From assembly GCA_009760855.2 (NCBI GenBank), contig WPIO01000011.1, positions 1,234,001 through 1,298,000 on the forward strand: a stretch of 64,000 nt of DNA. Direction: 5' to 3'. The notes beneath the pieces were generated by a model. The model saw nothing but the letters and a program-made list of their open reading frames with translations. It ran no database searches and had not been told where the DNA came from. The DNA comes from Cristatella mucedo. Lineage: Eukaryota; Bryozoa; Phylactolaemata; Cristatellidae. Both the position numbers and the translations under genes were made by a program. Shown in pieces: positions 11,210-21,752 of this stretch; the stretch's first letter is position 1, and each line of letters opens with the position of its first letter.

Positions 11210-11795
11210 TAATGTAATGTATCCCCGTCTGCAACTACACAAAGTCAAAAAGACCATGTGGGTGTTATGCAGTTTTGTGTAGATCACACGCAGCCTAAGC
11301 GGCTTTCGGTACGCATTCGGTAGCCAACACACTTCGTCTCACGCAACACAGAGAAAGTGGGAAGCATAGCAGAGTCAGGAGACCAGTTGAGGTAGTGAGT
11401 AGCTTGGAGGTAGCAGCTCAGGACCGCTGAAAAGGATGAGCCATAGTCGGCAGTAGGAGAGTGGTTGTCGTTGCGTAAGAATTGTGGAAGCGAGTTCCAC
11501 AGTCTAGGACCTGCAGAGCTAAAGCTTCTGTCGCCAACAGTCTTTAAGAGGATGAATGGAACAGCTAATTTATTGTCCACACGGGACCTGAGGGCGCGAA
11601 GAGGCTGAAACTGGTGCAGCAGTTCAGCAAGGTACGAAGGAGCCAAGCCGTGGCGGGCCTTGTGCGTCAGCGTAAGAACTTGGCTCTGTACCCGTTGCTC
11701 AACCGGCATCCATCCTAGCTTTTTTAGCAACGTAGACGCGTTCTCAAACCTCTGGGACTTGAAGACTAGCCTTTCAGCCATATTCATAGTCAGCT
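11210..11795 (-). mobile_element. second CR1-like LINE (family 2), C-terminal ORF fragment
   Basis: The minus frame 11787-11284 is open for 167 residues. It reads like a CR1/L2 RT C-terminus: LGWMPVEQRVQSQVLTL, ARHGLAPSYLAELL, then GDRSFSSAGPRLWNSLPQ. The wording differs clearly from family 1, and its 3' end recurs at 57430-57696. The open frame is the longest in any LINE piece of the window, so this family may be younger. The downstream tail ends in a TACATTACA-type sequence. Confidence 0.78.
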
Positions 11796-12325
11796 GCAGT
11801 AGCCTAGACGCTAGCTTCGGTAGCCCAGAGAGCCAAAGAATGAAGTGACCTAAAAGTGATCGACCAAACCGTTATGTCAATCCGTTGCTTCACTGGTAGG
11901 CATTGCAGGTCGGCGAGAAGCGGTTCGATGTGGCAACTGCGACGCTCACGACAGACAAGCCTAGCTGCAGAGTTTTGCACCAGCTGTATGCCTGATTGCA
12001 CATGCCGGTAGACTAGGAAGTAGTGAGTTACAGAAGCCATGACGGGTATCACAGATGCATGGACCAACTTAAATGTGGTATTCCTGTCTAACAAGTCCGA
12101 ATTTTAGCAATGCTATGCAGCTGAAAGTAACCAGATTTGATTGTGGAGCTGATGTGGTCGTCTAACGAAAGGTCACTTAGGAACACGGCACCTAGATTTC
12201 GTGCAGATTCAACAAGAGATAAGCTGGCACAATTTTGAGTGTTAGCCTTTCCAATTTCGGAATCACGCTTGGTTCGCGCATAACTAGTAGGTTAGCTTTA
12301 TTATCATTCAATTTAAGAAAAAGTT
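11796..12325 (-). mobile_element. LINE family 1, antisense RT thumb fragment
   Basis: The reverse complement encodes QNSAARLVCRERRSCHIEPL and LQCLPVKQRIDI (12000-11850). Upstream are pieces around TSTLVHASVIP and the part preceding the thumb. Stops interrupt it. It abuts the family 2 piece at about 11795. Confidence 0.82.
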
Positions 12326-12350
12326 ACGTCGTGGAAAACTCTCCCGGACA

Positions 12351-12527
12351 ATGGACGACAAACGGCAAGCAAGTGTATCCTCAGATGTATTGTGGGAAAC
12401 GATCGCAGCTCGGCTCGGTGACGAAGCTTCGTTACCGTCCGAAACACGTACCAGGGTGTCTTCTTTACTAGTCCAGGAAGTGCTGATTGCGAGACGTCAG
12501 CTCGCTACAACGGTATCGGTGCCGTGA
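12351..12527 (+). other. coding-like small ORF, unrecognised
   Basis: A 58-codon ORF in ATG context ACAATGG, lying outside any recognised transposon. The composition looks protein-like (VLWETIAARLGDEASLPSE). A second protein-like stretch in another frame runs on from about 12530 (DDIQWIDASFLESS) to CACAG followed by GTGAGC at about 12620, which looks like a splice donor. This could be an exon of an unknown gene with a sequence or real frameshift, or a decayed pseudogene. No function assigned. Confidence 0.22.
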
Positions 12528-12629
12528 GGATGATATTCAGTGGATCGATGCATCGTTTCTCGAGAGCTCTCGGTCCCGCTGCGTTAATTCGTGGCGCCGA
12601 AATCTTTGTCCGGCACAGGTGAGCCACAG

Positions 12630-13514
12630 GTGAACCACTCGATGACTGCATTCACGCAACTCCCAGCAGAGAGTCACCATCGCAAACCTTACGCAAAAGA
12701 AATCATAACTTTGTTTAGAATCATGTCAAACAAGCAGAGCTGAAATCGTGTTTCAAACTTCACTCTGATACGTGAACCATAGTTTTAAAACGTTCGCAGC
12801 ATCAAGCTAAATTGAAAATGAAGTTGTGTACAAGTCGCAAGAGTGCACCTCAACAAGCCAACGCATCTACTTTGATCTACCAAGGATCAACAAGTTGGGA
12901 TAGAAGTCGCATATGATGCAGAAATCGATACGTTTGTCGTGTGTAGGTATGTTACTTGCGGTTTACTTCCGGGTAAGGCGTGGCTTGCATAATCCAGTCT
13001 TTCTTTTATGTGGAAGTCGTCAGAGCTTCCGATTCTTTTATCTGACCCGTTTGTCTCTTGAAAGATATCCTAAGCAAATATTAGACGGGCGGATCAATTT
13101 CACGAGTTCAATACTCTCTGGACTTCCCCCTTAAGTAGGATCGGCCGGTTATTACTACTTTTTCGGCTGCAGCCGTATGGGTTCAAATTCAACCGTAGCT
13201 ACTAACTGCTGCGAGATGGGACAGCAAGCGGTGGCCTAGAAAGTAAGTTTCAAAATTCTAGCCAGCGCCAGCCGAAAGAAAACACGAACATTCCGAGCAT
13301 TCCGGTGCAAAAATCCGTGACCCGAGCCAAATTCGCCAAGCGCGAATTACCCGCGCCTTGCGAGGATACCGACTGACCTGCAGCTAACAGAGGGGCGTTC
13401 GCTATTTTTTTTTAAAGAGATTTTCTAGATTTACTAAAGAGGCAATTATATTTACACGACCTTGAAGACCTTAATGATAGACTTAATGGTAGATTAACGA
13501 TAGATTAATTGTCG
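12630..13514. other. intergenic, nothing recognised
   Basis: No supported gene. The frame at 12913-13134 is not recognisable. Short imperfect repeats of 'TTAATGATAGA' occur near 13470-13510, just before a SINE. Confidence 0.4.
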
Positions 13515-13692
13515 AGTCGTAATGGCTCACTAGGTAAGGCGGTAACTTTTCAAGACCTCGGCCCGAGGTCATGGGTTCGAATCTTGTGGTGGGCGATCCT
13601 TTATCACCGCTGCAAGCGTTGGTGATGGCCGTCAGGGCTCTTCTGTCGCTATACAAAAAGAGGCTGTTTAATCAGCTTGTATTTATTTATTC
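13515..13692 (+). mobile_element. tRNA-derived SINE (type A)
   Basis: A near complete copy: TGGCTCACTAGG (A box) at about 13523, the CTCGGCCCGAG stem, GGGTTCGAATCTTG (B box) at about 13572, GGCGATCCTTTATCACCGC, CTCTTCTGTCGCTATAC, AAGAGGCTGTTTAATCAGCT and a TATTTATTTATT end. Confidence 0.9.
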
Positions 13693-13794
13693 AAGACCTT
13701 AAATGACAGTGTTCGCAATTTCTCGGGCGCAGCCGGCCCGATAGCAAACCGAACGGACGGAGCTCCGGGCTAGCCTAACGGCCTAACTCAATGA

Positions 13795-13890
13795 TTTGTT
13801 TTCTAGACTTCTTTGCAGCAAATGTAAAGTGCCTAAAAGACATCGAGTTCTCTGAGGGCGCTTTATCAAGGGTATAGCTATTATTATCAC
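13795..13890 (+). mobile_element. LINE family 1, 3' tail only
   Basis: GCAGCAAATGTAAAGTGCCT at about 13817, followed by GAGTTCTCTGAGGGCGCTTT and an ATTATTATC end. Confidence 0.8.
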
Positions 13891-14621
13891 AGACTTACAG
13901 CCTTTACGGGCAGATTGTCTGGAAGAGACGGCGCTGATCTTGTTCCGCGCTCCGCAAGTGCGCGGTTCAGCTTCCGCCGTGACCTTCGGGCTCGACCTTT
14001 CGCTTTTCGCGAGGCAGAGAAAGAAGCCCGCTGCCCGTCCTAGACGCAGCATGTCCTAGACAGCTCGGGCGGAAGTAAGGACGGACTGAAGAAGAGACGG
14101 CTGCAGCGTGGGGCCTACGAACGAAGCGCGCGCGCGCGATGCGTTCGCGAACCGCCATTGTTTTTTCAACTGATCGAGCGAGCGCTCTAGCTGCGAGACT
14201 TGCGAAATGAGTCGTGACAGCCTCGCGTCGCGACGGTGGCGGCTGACTTAGCGCGGACGCGCGCGCGCTGACGCAAGCGGCGACCGAGCGACGCCAGCGT
14301 TGCGGAGCGCGCGCCCCGTCCTAGTGTCTCGCTTGCCTACGGCTGTCGCCTCTAGACGCCAGGTCCGCTGCAGACGCCCGCGGTGACCGCCCGCGCGCGC
14401 GCGCTTGCGCGGTCGCTCGCAGTCCCTCGGCGCCTCTCGCGGTTCCCACCGCGAGCGGCGCGGCCCGGCGGCGAGCTCGCTCGCTGCCGCCGCTGCCGCC
14501 GCCGAGTCGGCGGCGCCTCGTCGAGCGGGGGTCAGTCGGCCGGCGGCTGCTGCCGCGCTTGGCTGGCGCTAGCGGAGACGCTCGGGTGGATACTGTGGCG
14601 CGGCCCCCTCACGTAACACTG
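13891..14621. other. GC-rich region downstream of the GPCR gene
   Basis: GC rises steeply here, with CG-rich runs such as GCGCGCGCGCG near 14130 and 14395. It probably contains the 3' UTR of the minus-strand GPCR gene, but I see no AATAAA close to its stop. Arg/Ala-rich open frames on both strands follow from base composition. Confidence 0.4.
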
Positions 14622-15908
14622 TCACGAGCCTTCTCTCGCCGGATATTCGAGGATGGTGCGTCCGAGGTCGCCGGCGATTGGCCAGCCGCCGCCGTCGCCG
14701 CACCTGCCATAGGCTGTCGGTGGGCGGCACGACGCAACTCGCGCCGACGACGACTCGAGGACAGACCAGCTGGTGAATGTAGAGATCGGGCGCTCGGACG
14801 ACAATGACGACGAGGGCAAGCAAGAGGACCGGCGTCGAGCGCGCGAGCGTCTGCAGCACGGCAGCGAGCGAGCGGCGGCGCGCACGAAGTCCCTGTGCGT
14901 GACCATGTGGATGGCGGGCAGGAGGGCGTGCCCGGCCGCCACCAGCCAGGCGGCGGCGTAGTCTATGCGGCGATCCACGGCCGCGCCGGAGCACGCCAGC
15001 GAAGTGACGACGGCGTGCGGGATGAGGCAGCCTACGGCGACGGCGGCCACGCCGACGCACAGACTCAGCGCGCGCGCCAGGCGGCGGCGCGCCCGCCGGC
15101 GGCGCGCCCGCCCATCGCGCTTCGCCGCCGGTCGCTCGCCGGCGTTGCCATCTTCTCGCTCGGCGACGCCTCCACCTTTGCGCGCGCCGCTCCGATCTGC
15201 GTCGCCGCCGTTGCGGCGGCGGCGGCTGCGGCGGCGCGAGGGTTGCGAGGGTTCGAAGTCTGCAGAGGCCGCCGCCGCGGCGTGCCGCACGATGGCGCGA
15301 AGTACGCTCGCATTGCAATAGAATCCGGAGAAGCTGGCGACGAGGCCGCCGAGCGCGGCCGCCTTGACGTACGCCATGTTGCCAGTGGGCAGACACGTCA
15401 GCGAGCTCTCGCTGAACGAGTAGCCGCCCAGACGCAGCGATCGCGGCGGCGCCATCAGCGGCAGGCCGGCGACGGCGAACGACAGGGGATAGCTGGCGGC
15501 GACGAGCGCGCGCGCGCGTCGGAGGCTCAGCAGCCGCGCCGCGTGCAGCGGCTGCGCGATGCGCAGGTAGCGGTCGACGGACAGCAGAACGGAGCTGCCG
15601 TGTATGACGAGCAGGAAAGCGAGGCTGCACACGCCCTGCGCCAGGCAGCAGGCCCTCGCGACGCCGTCCGGTAGCTCGCCGCCGCCGCCGCCGCTCGCGC
15701 GCACGATGGCGGCGCTCACCGTCAGCCGCACGCCTATGTCGAGTGCGTTGGCGGCGCACAGAGAGGCCACAATCAGCCCGTAGTTCTGGACTCGAATGGC
15801 AGGCGCGCGGCAGACGACGACGAGGCCGAAGACGCTGACGAGCAGTCCGGCGACGCCGACTGCTGCGGCGAGCGCGTGCAGGGCGAGCCGCTCCGGCACG
15901 ACCGTCAT
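14622..15908 (-). CDS. divergent rhodopsin-like (class A) G protein-coupled receptor
   Basis: The protein has 428 residues. Seven hydrophobic segments are visible: TM1 ~8-32, TM2 ~43-67, TM3 ~85-110, TM4 ~132-152, TM5 ~178-205, TM6 ~279-303, TM7 ~316-337. VDRY at 111-114 is the TM3 DRY motif. Cys87/88 and Cys172 fit the TM3-ECL2 disulfide. CLIP at 294-297 fits the TM6 CxxP. ICL3 (209-277) is long and strongly basic, and Cys351-352 after helix 8 could be palmitoylated. Oddities: the TM2 aspartate position appears to be Asn54 (LCAAN) and TM7 has LLPAIHMV where NPxxY is expected. The start at ATG 15908 leaves only seven residues before TM1, so an upstream exon could supply more N-terminus. The last ~65 residues are low-complexity and may be read-through past a splice donor. 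The ligand is unknown; a loose resemblance to the MECA/adenosine-like group is a guess. Confidence 0.75.
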   Translation of the reverse strand: MTVVPERLALHALAAAVGVAGLLVSVFGLVVVCRAPAIRVQNYGLIVASLCAANALDIGVRLTVSAAIVRASGGGGGELPDGVARACCLAQGVCSLAFLLVIHGSSVLLSVDRYLRIAQPLHAARLLSLRRARALVAASYPLSFAVAGLPLMAPPRSLRLGGYSFSESSLTCLPTGNMAYVKAAALGGLVASFSGFYCNASVLRAIVRHAAAAASADFEPSQPSRRRSRRRRNGGDADRSGARKGGGVAEREDGNAGERPAAKRDGRARRRRARRRLARALSLCVGVAAVAVGCLIPHAVVTSLACSGAAVDRRIDYAAAWLVAAGHALLPAIHMVTHRDFVRAAARSLPCCRRSRARRRSSCLPSSSLSSERPISTFTSWSVLESSSARVASCRPPTAYGRCGDGGGWPIAGDLGRTILEYPAREGS

Positions 15909-16439
15909 CTGCGCGCCGCCGACGACTGCGCAGGCAGCGGCGTAGCGCAAATGAAAGACGGTGCGCGAAGAGCGCTTTCGGAGCCGATGCGCTAACGAGC
16001 GGGGAGCGATTCGCCAGCGCATCGGCGCGTGCGCGAAGATGCTGCTCCCGCTTTGCGTCAACCGCGGCCGCCGCAGCGCTGGCTGCCGCAGCGGCCGGCG
16101 AGCTGGAGCTCTTAAGGGTAGACCGCGCACGTGTTTCCGAGGGGCGCGTCCGTGCGCCAACCACCGCCCGCGGGCGGACCTCAGCCCTTCACCGCAGAGC
16201 GGCGTGACGCCGCCGGGTGTGCTCACGCGTTGCCGTGGTGGCGTCGACTTTCCTCTGGACGAGAGGTTTTTTTTAAGGCTTAAACGGCTTGGCAACAGCT
16301 CTCGGTGGCCGGAGGGAGGAGTGGGGGGGCCAGCGGCGTAACGGTTTGGTGGCGGGCGGTGAGGGGGAAAGGGGAGGGGGAGGGAGAGGGTGCGGCGAAT
16401 CGCCACAATCCACTCAAATTAGGCGTCCACGTCGACCAG
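15909..16439. other. GC-rich upstream region of the GPCR gene
   Basis: A CpG-rich stretch upstream of the minus-strand GPCR start and the likely location of its promoter/leader. No TATA box stands out. A purine-rich patch (GGGGGAAAGGGGAGGGGG-like) lies at 16320-16390. Confidence 0.4.
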
Positions 16440-19400
16440 ACATTAGCGCTGCCGACCTCAAGCTTTTCGCTGAGATTGTTGTAAACGTTCGATTTTATCA
16501 ATTTATTTATAAAGTTCAATTTTATCATTTATTCCGTCAAATTTCATGTCGCACGAGCACCTATGCAAATCAGCTTCAACGCCGGATGCCTGTACCGCAA
16601 TTCATCACCATCCATTTTAGTTACATCCAAATCGACCGCAAATCAGCTGGGCGCAGCTCCAAAAAGTTTGTAATATCAAAGTACGGTACATGTACAATGT
16701 ACTCAAAATAAATTTCGCGAGATTCCGCTCACGAGCTCTCACGAAGTCCACTGACATATCCATGCAGTGGCCCAGGCCAATACCTCAGGCCACTGCATTC
16801 CACCACGCAACGAACGAAATCGCGCCCGAAAAGCTTTTTTGATTGCATATGACAGCACACTCTGCGAAAATTGCACTTTAAAAGTTTCACTTACATTGGC
16901 ACGGCCGGTCTCGAGCAATGCGCTGCAATTGGCTGCACTAGCCCCGGTCAAGACCGCAGTACACTTCCACAATCCTCCAAATCCACCGCAAAAAATCCAA
17001 ATAGGTTGCTCCAGTTCTAATTGCTTATTAAAGTGCACCGTGTTTTGTGTACATCCTCGTAAACAAAAAAGAAATTGTGCATCCTCACACTGTGGCAATG
17101 GGCGGCGATTGCCTGAAATGACCCGGGGAAGCTACCGCAACCACTCTATTCTACTGCAAATCATCATCGAATCGACATCGCGAAGCTCTAGTTGACATTG
17201 CATGTAAGACTAGACTCAGTTCAAAGTGCACCCACAAAGTATTTCGCTCCATTTTGCTCGCGCTTTCTCATGAAATGCACTGCAATCGACTGCAACGGTC
17301 CGTTCCATACCGCAATGCGCCTCACACCGCCGTAATCCGCTGCAATCCGCCACACAGCGACCAGAACGCGTACACTAGAAGATATAATTATGATTGCACG
17401 CTGCTCTACTCTTCGGTTATTGTGTGCTTGCATAACTTTACTGCAATTGCCCGGACCATTCTACAGCAATGCACTGCAATCGATTGCAATGGCCCGGGCC
17501 AGAACGTCAATCCACTGCAACCCGCCGCAAAACGATCAGAATACGTACACTTTAAGCTCTAATTATGATTGAACGTTGCTCTAATCTTCGGTTATTTTTT
17601 AATCGCATAATTTTTCTATAATTGTCTCGACCGTTCAGCAGCAATGCACTGCAATCGACTGCAATGTCCCGGGCCAATACCGCAATCTACAGCATTCTAA
17701 TGCAAAATACCCTGAAATTGGTTTCGCAGTGCTCCAATTTTGAATGCATGTTACAAAGCACTCTAGTTAAAGTGAACCACATAACTTTAACCAATTGCGC
17801 ACGCACAATCTCGGGTAATGCATGAAAATCTACGGCAACGGCTCGGCTCGAAGCAGGAATCCACTACAATCCGTGGCAAGTCGTCCACAAATTGGCTGCA
17901 TGAAGTGCCAATTGTAACCGAATTTCACATTTCTTTGAGCTAAAAGTGAAATCTTAGGACTTTCAAGCTATTGTGTACGTTAATTGTCAACAATGCACGG
18001 CAATCGAAAGCAATGGCAGGAATCAATACCACAATCCGTGCCAAATCGACGAGAAATTGGCCAATTCTCATTCCACGTAACATCTCACTGCGAGCGCGCA
18101 TACTTTCAACCCGCCCCGAGCGTTCAATTTTTGCTAATGCATGGCTGTCGGCAGCAACGGCACTGGCAAATACGGCAATCCAATATGATCCATCGCAAAC
18201 CAACCGAAAGTGACAAGGCCAAGAGCAAATTTATCTTTCTTGTCACAGGACACTATGTTTAAAGTGCAATCACATCTTTTCAACCAATCGTCTATTTAGG
18301 ACAGCATTTAGTGGGTCCCTGTGATTCGTCCTTCATGTGCTTATGCGTGCTGACACTGTGCATGCTGCCACTAACCACATTTGCATGCTGACCCTGTGCA
18401 TGTCACCCCTAACCATATTATTCATTGTGCTTGTTTTTCAAGCATGATTTTACTTACCATTCAATTGCATTTCCCTTTGCAGCAAATGTAAAGCGCCTAG
18501 AGAGAGATTAAGTTCTCTTAGGGCGCTTTATTAAGTGCAATATTATTATTATTATTCTAATCGCGCACGTACAACCGCGAGCAATGAATGGCAATCGACA
18601 GCAATGGCCTGGGCCAATACCTCAACTTGCGGCAAATTGTCGAGAAATTGGCAGCACAAAGCCACAATTGCCATTACATAACAATCCGCCGCGTCCGAAG
18701 TGAAACCGTGGCATTTTCAAGATACTTTGCTCGTTAACTGTGAGCAATGCATGGCAACTCATAGCAATGGTTGGGGCCGATAGCGAAATCCGTGGAAAAT
18801 TGACAAGATTGGCTGCAAGAAGCTGCAACTTCTCTCTTATTCCACGTACGATATAACTGCGCGCGCATAATTTTTACCCATTGTGCGCGCTCAATTGACG
18901 GCAATGTACGGCAATAGCCCGGGGAAATACGCCAATCCGTAACGGTCCGTTACAAATGGACCGACAGTTGCTGAGAGATGCTCAAAATTTTCTTGCGTAT
19001 TGCGCTATACTGTACTAAAAGTAAAGTCACATCCTTTTAAATAATCGAGAACGCACAATCGAGGGAAATCGGCGGTAATGGCCTGGCCTCTATCGCAATG
19101 TGTTTCAAATTTACTGGAAATCGGATGCTTGAATTGTAATTATCCTGCCACGTAACGATCGCTGTGCGCGCACATACTTTCAACCTAGTGTGTGCGTCAA
19201 TCTCGGGCAATGAATGACAATAGAAGGCAATAGCCCGAAAAAATTACGGCAATCGGTGACGCCCTGTTACAATTGCACACGGAGCTGGTCGGAGAACATC
19301 CAACTGTTCTTGCTGAGAACAGGACATTGTATTGAAAATGCAACCGCATTCTTTCAACCAATCGCGAACGTACAATCAAGCGCGACGCACGGAAACCGAC

Positions 19401-19720
19401 GGCAATGTCCCGGAAAAATATGAATATCCACAACGGTCCGTTAAAAATAGACTGGAAGCTGTTAGATGACGCTCCCATTTAGATTTCTCGTTCGTGTATA
19501 CTCTATTTTTGGTTCACCCAGGATGCTGTTGGTAATGCTGGCTCTCGGTCACTGCATTGCAATCAGCGGCAACGGTGCATGCCAATATATACAGCTTCAA
19601 TCTTCTGCTTCAATCCGTCACAAATCGACTGCACTCAGGCTGAGCAAAGCTAAAGCCCACATAAGGTATTACATCGCACTTTTTTAAGTGCGATGTTATG
19701 CCTAATGTAATACCAATTTT
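16440..19720. repeat. degenerate ~170-bp tandem satellite array with higher-order structure
   Basis: A core resembling GCAATGCACTGCAATCGACT, then GCAATGGCCCGGGCCAATAC and CGCAATCC, recurs at about 16757, 16917, 17096, 17274, 17467, 17641, 17816, 17990, 18136, 18582, 18746, 18902, 19060, 19207, 19383 and 19548. An older unit seems to start near 16575. Spacing is 145-193 bp, with one gap of 446 bp explained by a LINE insertion. The spacers between cores fall into three types. A has 'AAAGTGCAA..ACAT..TTTCAACCAATCG'. C has 'TTTTCAAG.TA..TTG..CGTTAA'. B has 'CCACGTAACAT..CTG.GCGCGCATA'. From 17760 on they occur in the order A-C-B-A-C-B-A-B-A. Units are highly diverged from one another. Confidence 0.85.
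18295..18560 (+). mobile_element. LINE family 1 3' end inserted in the satellite
   Basis: The 3' UTR (GGGTCCCTGTGATTCGTCC onward) and tail with (ATT)n. It splits an A-type spacer: CCAATCG on the left and TAATCGCGCAC on the right both contain AATCG, consistent with a 5-bp target-site duplication. Removing it restores normal unit spacing (446 minus about 265 is about 181 bp). Confidence 0.88.
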
Positions 19721-19739
19721 GCAATCAAGGTCTGGCCAC

Positions 19740-20980
19740 TGTCGTCGATTGCCACGAGGTTCTTACGTGCGTAGGTAAACGACTAGATTTAAAAAAGCGG
19801 GTTGTACAACACAGCCTGGTGGGGGAGTAGATGTTGGTGAGCCGTAATGGCTCACTAGGTAAGGCGGTTGCTTTCCACGACCTCGGCCCCGAGGTCGTGG
19901 GTTCGAATCCTGTGGCGGGCGATCCTTTATCGCCGCTGCAAGCAATGGTGATAGCAGTCAAGGCTCTTCTGTCGCTATACAAAAAAAGGCTGTTAAATCA
20001 GCTTGCATTTATTTACTTATGTTAACGGTAGGCTAGAGCCAAAGAATGAAGGGACCTAACAGTCAGTGACAGAACCTTAAAGTCGCTTGACTGGGAGCCA
20101 GTGCAGGTCGGCGAGAAGTGGTGTGATGTGGCAACTGCGGCTCTCACGACAGACAAGTCTAGCTGCCGAGTTTTGCACCAGCTGTAAGCGCCTGATGTCA
20201 CAAATGCATGTACCAATTTAAACGTGGTACCCCTTTCTAAATAAGCCCGAATTTTAGCAATGTCACGTAGCTGAATTTAGGCACACTTGTCAGCGGAGCT
20301 GATGTGGTCGTCTAATAAGAGGTCACTTTGGAACAGGACACCTTTGATTTCGTGCAGATGCAATATGAGATATGCTGGCAGAGCCGATAGCGAGAGTTAA
20401 GCTTGACAATTTCCGGATCAGACTTGATTTTCGCATAACTAATAGGTTGGTTTAATCACCACTCAAGTCAAGGAAGTTTGCTGCCATCCATGTGTGGATG
20501 TCATCAACACATGCAGCAAGGGAGTTGAGATCAAGCTGGAGGAGATGAAAGTAAAAGTTCAACCGAGTGTCGTCTGCATAGAATTGAAAGCCTAGATTGT
20601 GCCTGGCAATCACATCGGCTAGAGGTCAAGTGTAAACCGTGAGCAGAACGGGACCAGACACCGAGCTCTGAGGTACGCTATACTTCAGTGGTTCCTCGGA
20701 TGATCTTCGTCCGTTCACACCAATACTCTTGGAGTCCCCCACTTAGTTAGGACCCGAACCATTGCAGTGCAGTGCCAGTGATGCCCAAGCGAGATGAGAG
20801 GCGCTCAAGAAGGAATTGGTGATCGATAGTATCAGAAGCTGCTGAAAGATCGAGCACAAAAGCAGATACTCTACCTAAGTCTGCATTCCTAAGAAGGTCT
20901 TTGTACAACCGAAGCAATGCCGATTCTGCGGAGTGATTAGCTCTAAAACCAGACTGGAACTTACTAGAAAAGTCTGAAGG
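19740..20980 (-). mobile_element. LINE family 1, long antisense copy (hosts a SINE)
   Basis: The reverse complement runs from the RT fingers/palm (about 20975, FRANHS-type region) through the palm to the thumb (RLVC, about 20150). It continues beyond the SINE to 19740 (YSPTRLCCTTRF region). Stops and small indels break the frame. Confidence 0.85.
19836..20018 (+). mobile_element. tRNA-derived SINE (type A), best-preserved copy
   Basis: An A box TGGCTCACTAGG at about 19849 and a B box GGGTTCGAATCC at about 19901 sit in a tRNA-like head with a perfect GACCTCGGCCCCGAGGTC stem. The body GGCGATCCTTTATCGCC, GGTGATAGCAGTCAAGGCTC and CTCTTCTGTCGCTATAC follows, then AAGGCTGTTAAATCAGCTTG and a TATTTA tail. 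It is flanked by ATGTT (19831-19835 and 20019-20023). Internal Pol III promoter boxes are inferred from the tRNA likeness. Confidence 0.93.
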
Positions 20981-21055
20981 GTAGATTCATTCGCATCCAT
21001 CCGACGCGCTGGCGTCGACTTTTGCCCTAAACAAGGTTTGTTAGCTCTCTCATAC

Positions 21056-21165
21056 AGCCCGGGCATGTCCGGGCATTTGGTGCATTCCGAGCATGTCCGG
21101 GCATTTCGTACAGTTCGGGCATGTCCGGGAATTTCGTACAGTCCTGGCATGTCCTGGCATTCAGA
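21056..21165. repeat. ~30-bp minisatellite
   Basis: About four imperfect copies of a unit containing GGGCATGTCCGGGCATTT followed by CGTACAGTTC. CATGTCC recurs at about 21062, 21090, 21119 and 21149. Confidence 0.85.
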
Positions 21166-21307
21166 GAAGTCTCGACTCCGAAGGCCGGTATCGCCTTATA
21201 AACCGTTTTCGGCGATGTCTAGTGGGCACCGACAACATCAAGTGAGCATCATCTCTCGAGCCAAAATGGCCGACCTCGCCCGCCGCGCAAAGCCGGGCAG
21301 GTGAAAA

Positions 21308-21395
21308 AAACGCTTGCTGATTAAACAGCCTCTTTTTGTATCGCGACAGAAGAGCCTTTACGGCTATCGCCGCCGCTTGCAGCGGCGATGATGAC
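21308..21395 (-). mobile_element. tRNA-derived SINE (type A), 3' part only, antisense
   Basis: The body and 3' end are present (minus strand CTCTTCTGTCGCGATAC, AAGAGGCTGTTTAATCAGC) but the tRNA-like head is missing. Confidence 0.75.
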
Positions 21396-21669
21396 GCGGA
21401 GGAAGCTTCTCGAGCAGCGGTGTAGCCCGCTGCCGACGATAACGTTCCCACCTGAGAAATAGACGCTGACACCCGCGAACTCGAGGAATCGCCCGCTCTC
21501 GCTCAGCATCGCGAACGCTATGCACGCGGTGGCGCGGCTGCTCGAAAAAACCGCCGCATTCTTCGATCGTGTATGTGACGGCATGGCTTGCAAAGCTGCC
21601 GGCAGGAATTCGGAGGCGATTGCTATTTAAGGGCGGGCTAAAACCGGAAATGCTTTACTGCCTCCGCCC

Positions 21670-21673
21670 GAGA

Positions 21674-21750
<77 letters not shown>
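21670..21750. repeat. (GA)n microsatellite
   Basis: An almost pure AG/CT tract of about 80 bp at the start of a GC-rich island (21.75-22.9 kb). Confidence 0.95.

Positions 21751-21752
<2 letters not shown>

Noticed and set aside
14569-16164. 531-residue Arg/Ala-rich minus-strand frame overlapping the GPCR
   Set aside because: A shadow of the GC-rich GPCR exon in another frame, with composition typical of GCG/CGC codons read out of frame.
16440-19720. CRISPR-like array because of regularly spaced repeats
   Set aside because: The repeats are long, degenerate and contiguous with similar spacers, in a eukaryotic genome: a satellite.
19836-19925. A functional tRNA gene (A and B boxes present)
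   Set aside because: The same tRNA-like head plus a common body occurs about a dozen times with target duplications; it is a SINE and lacks a clear acceptor stem.
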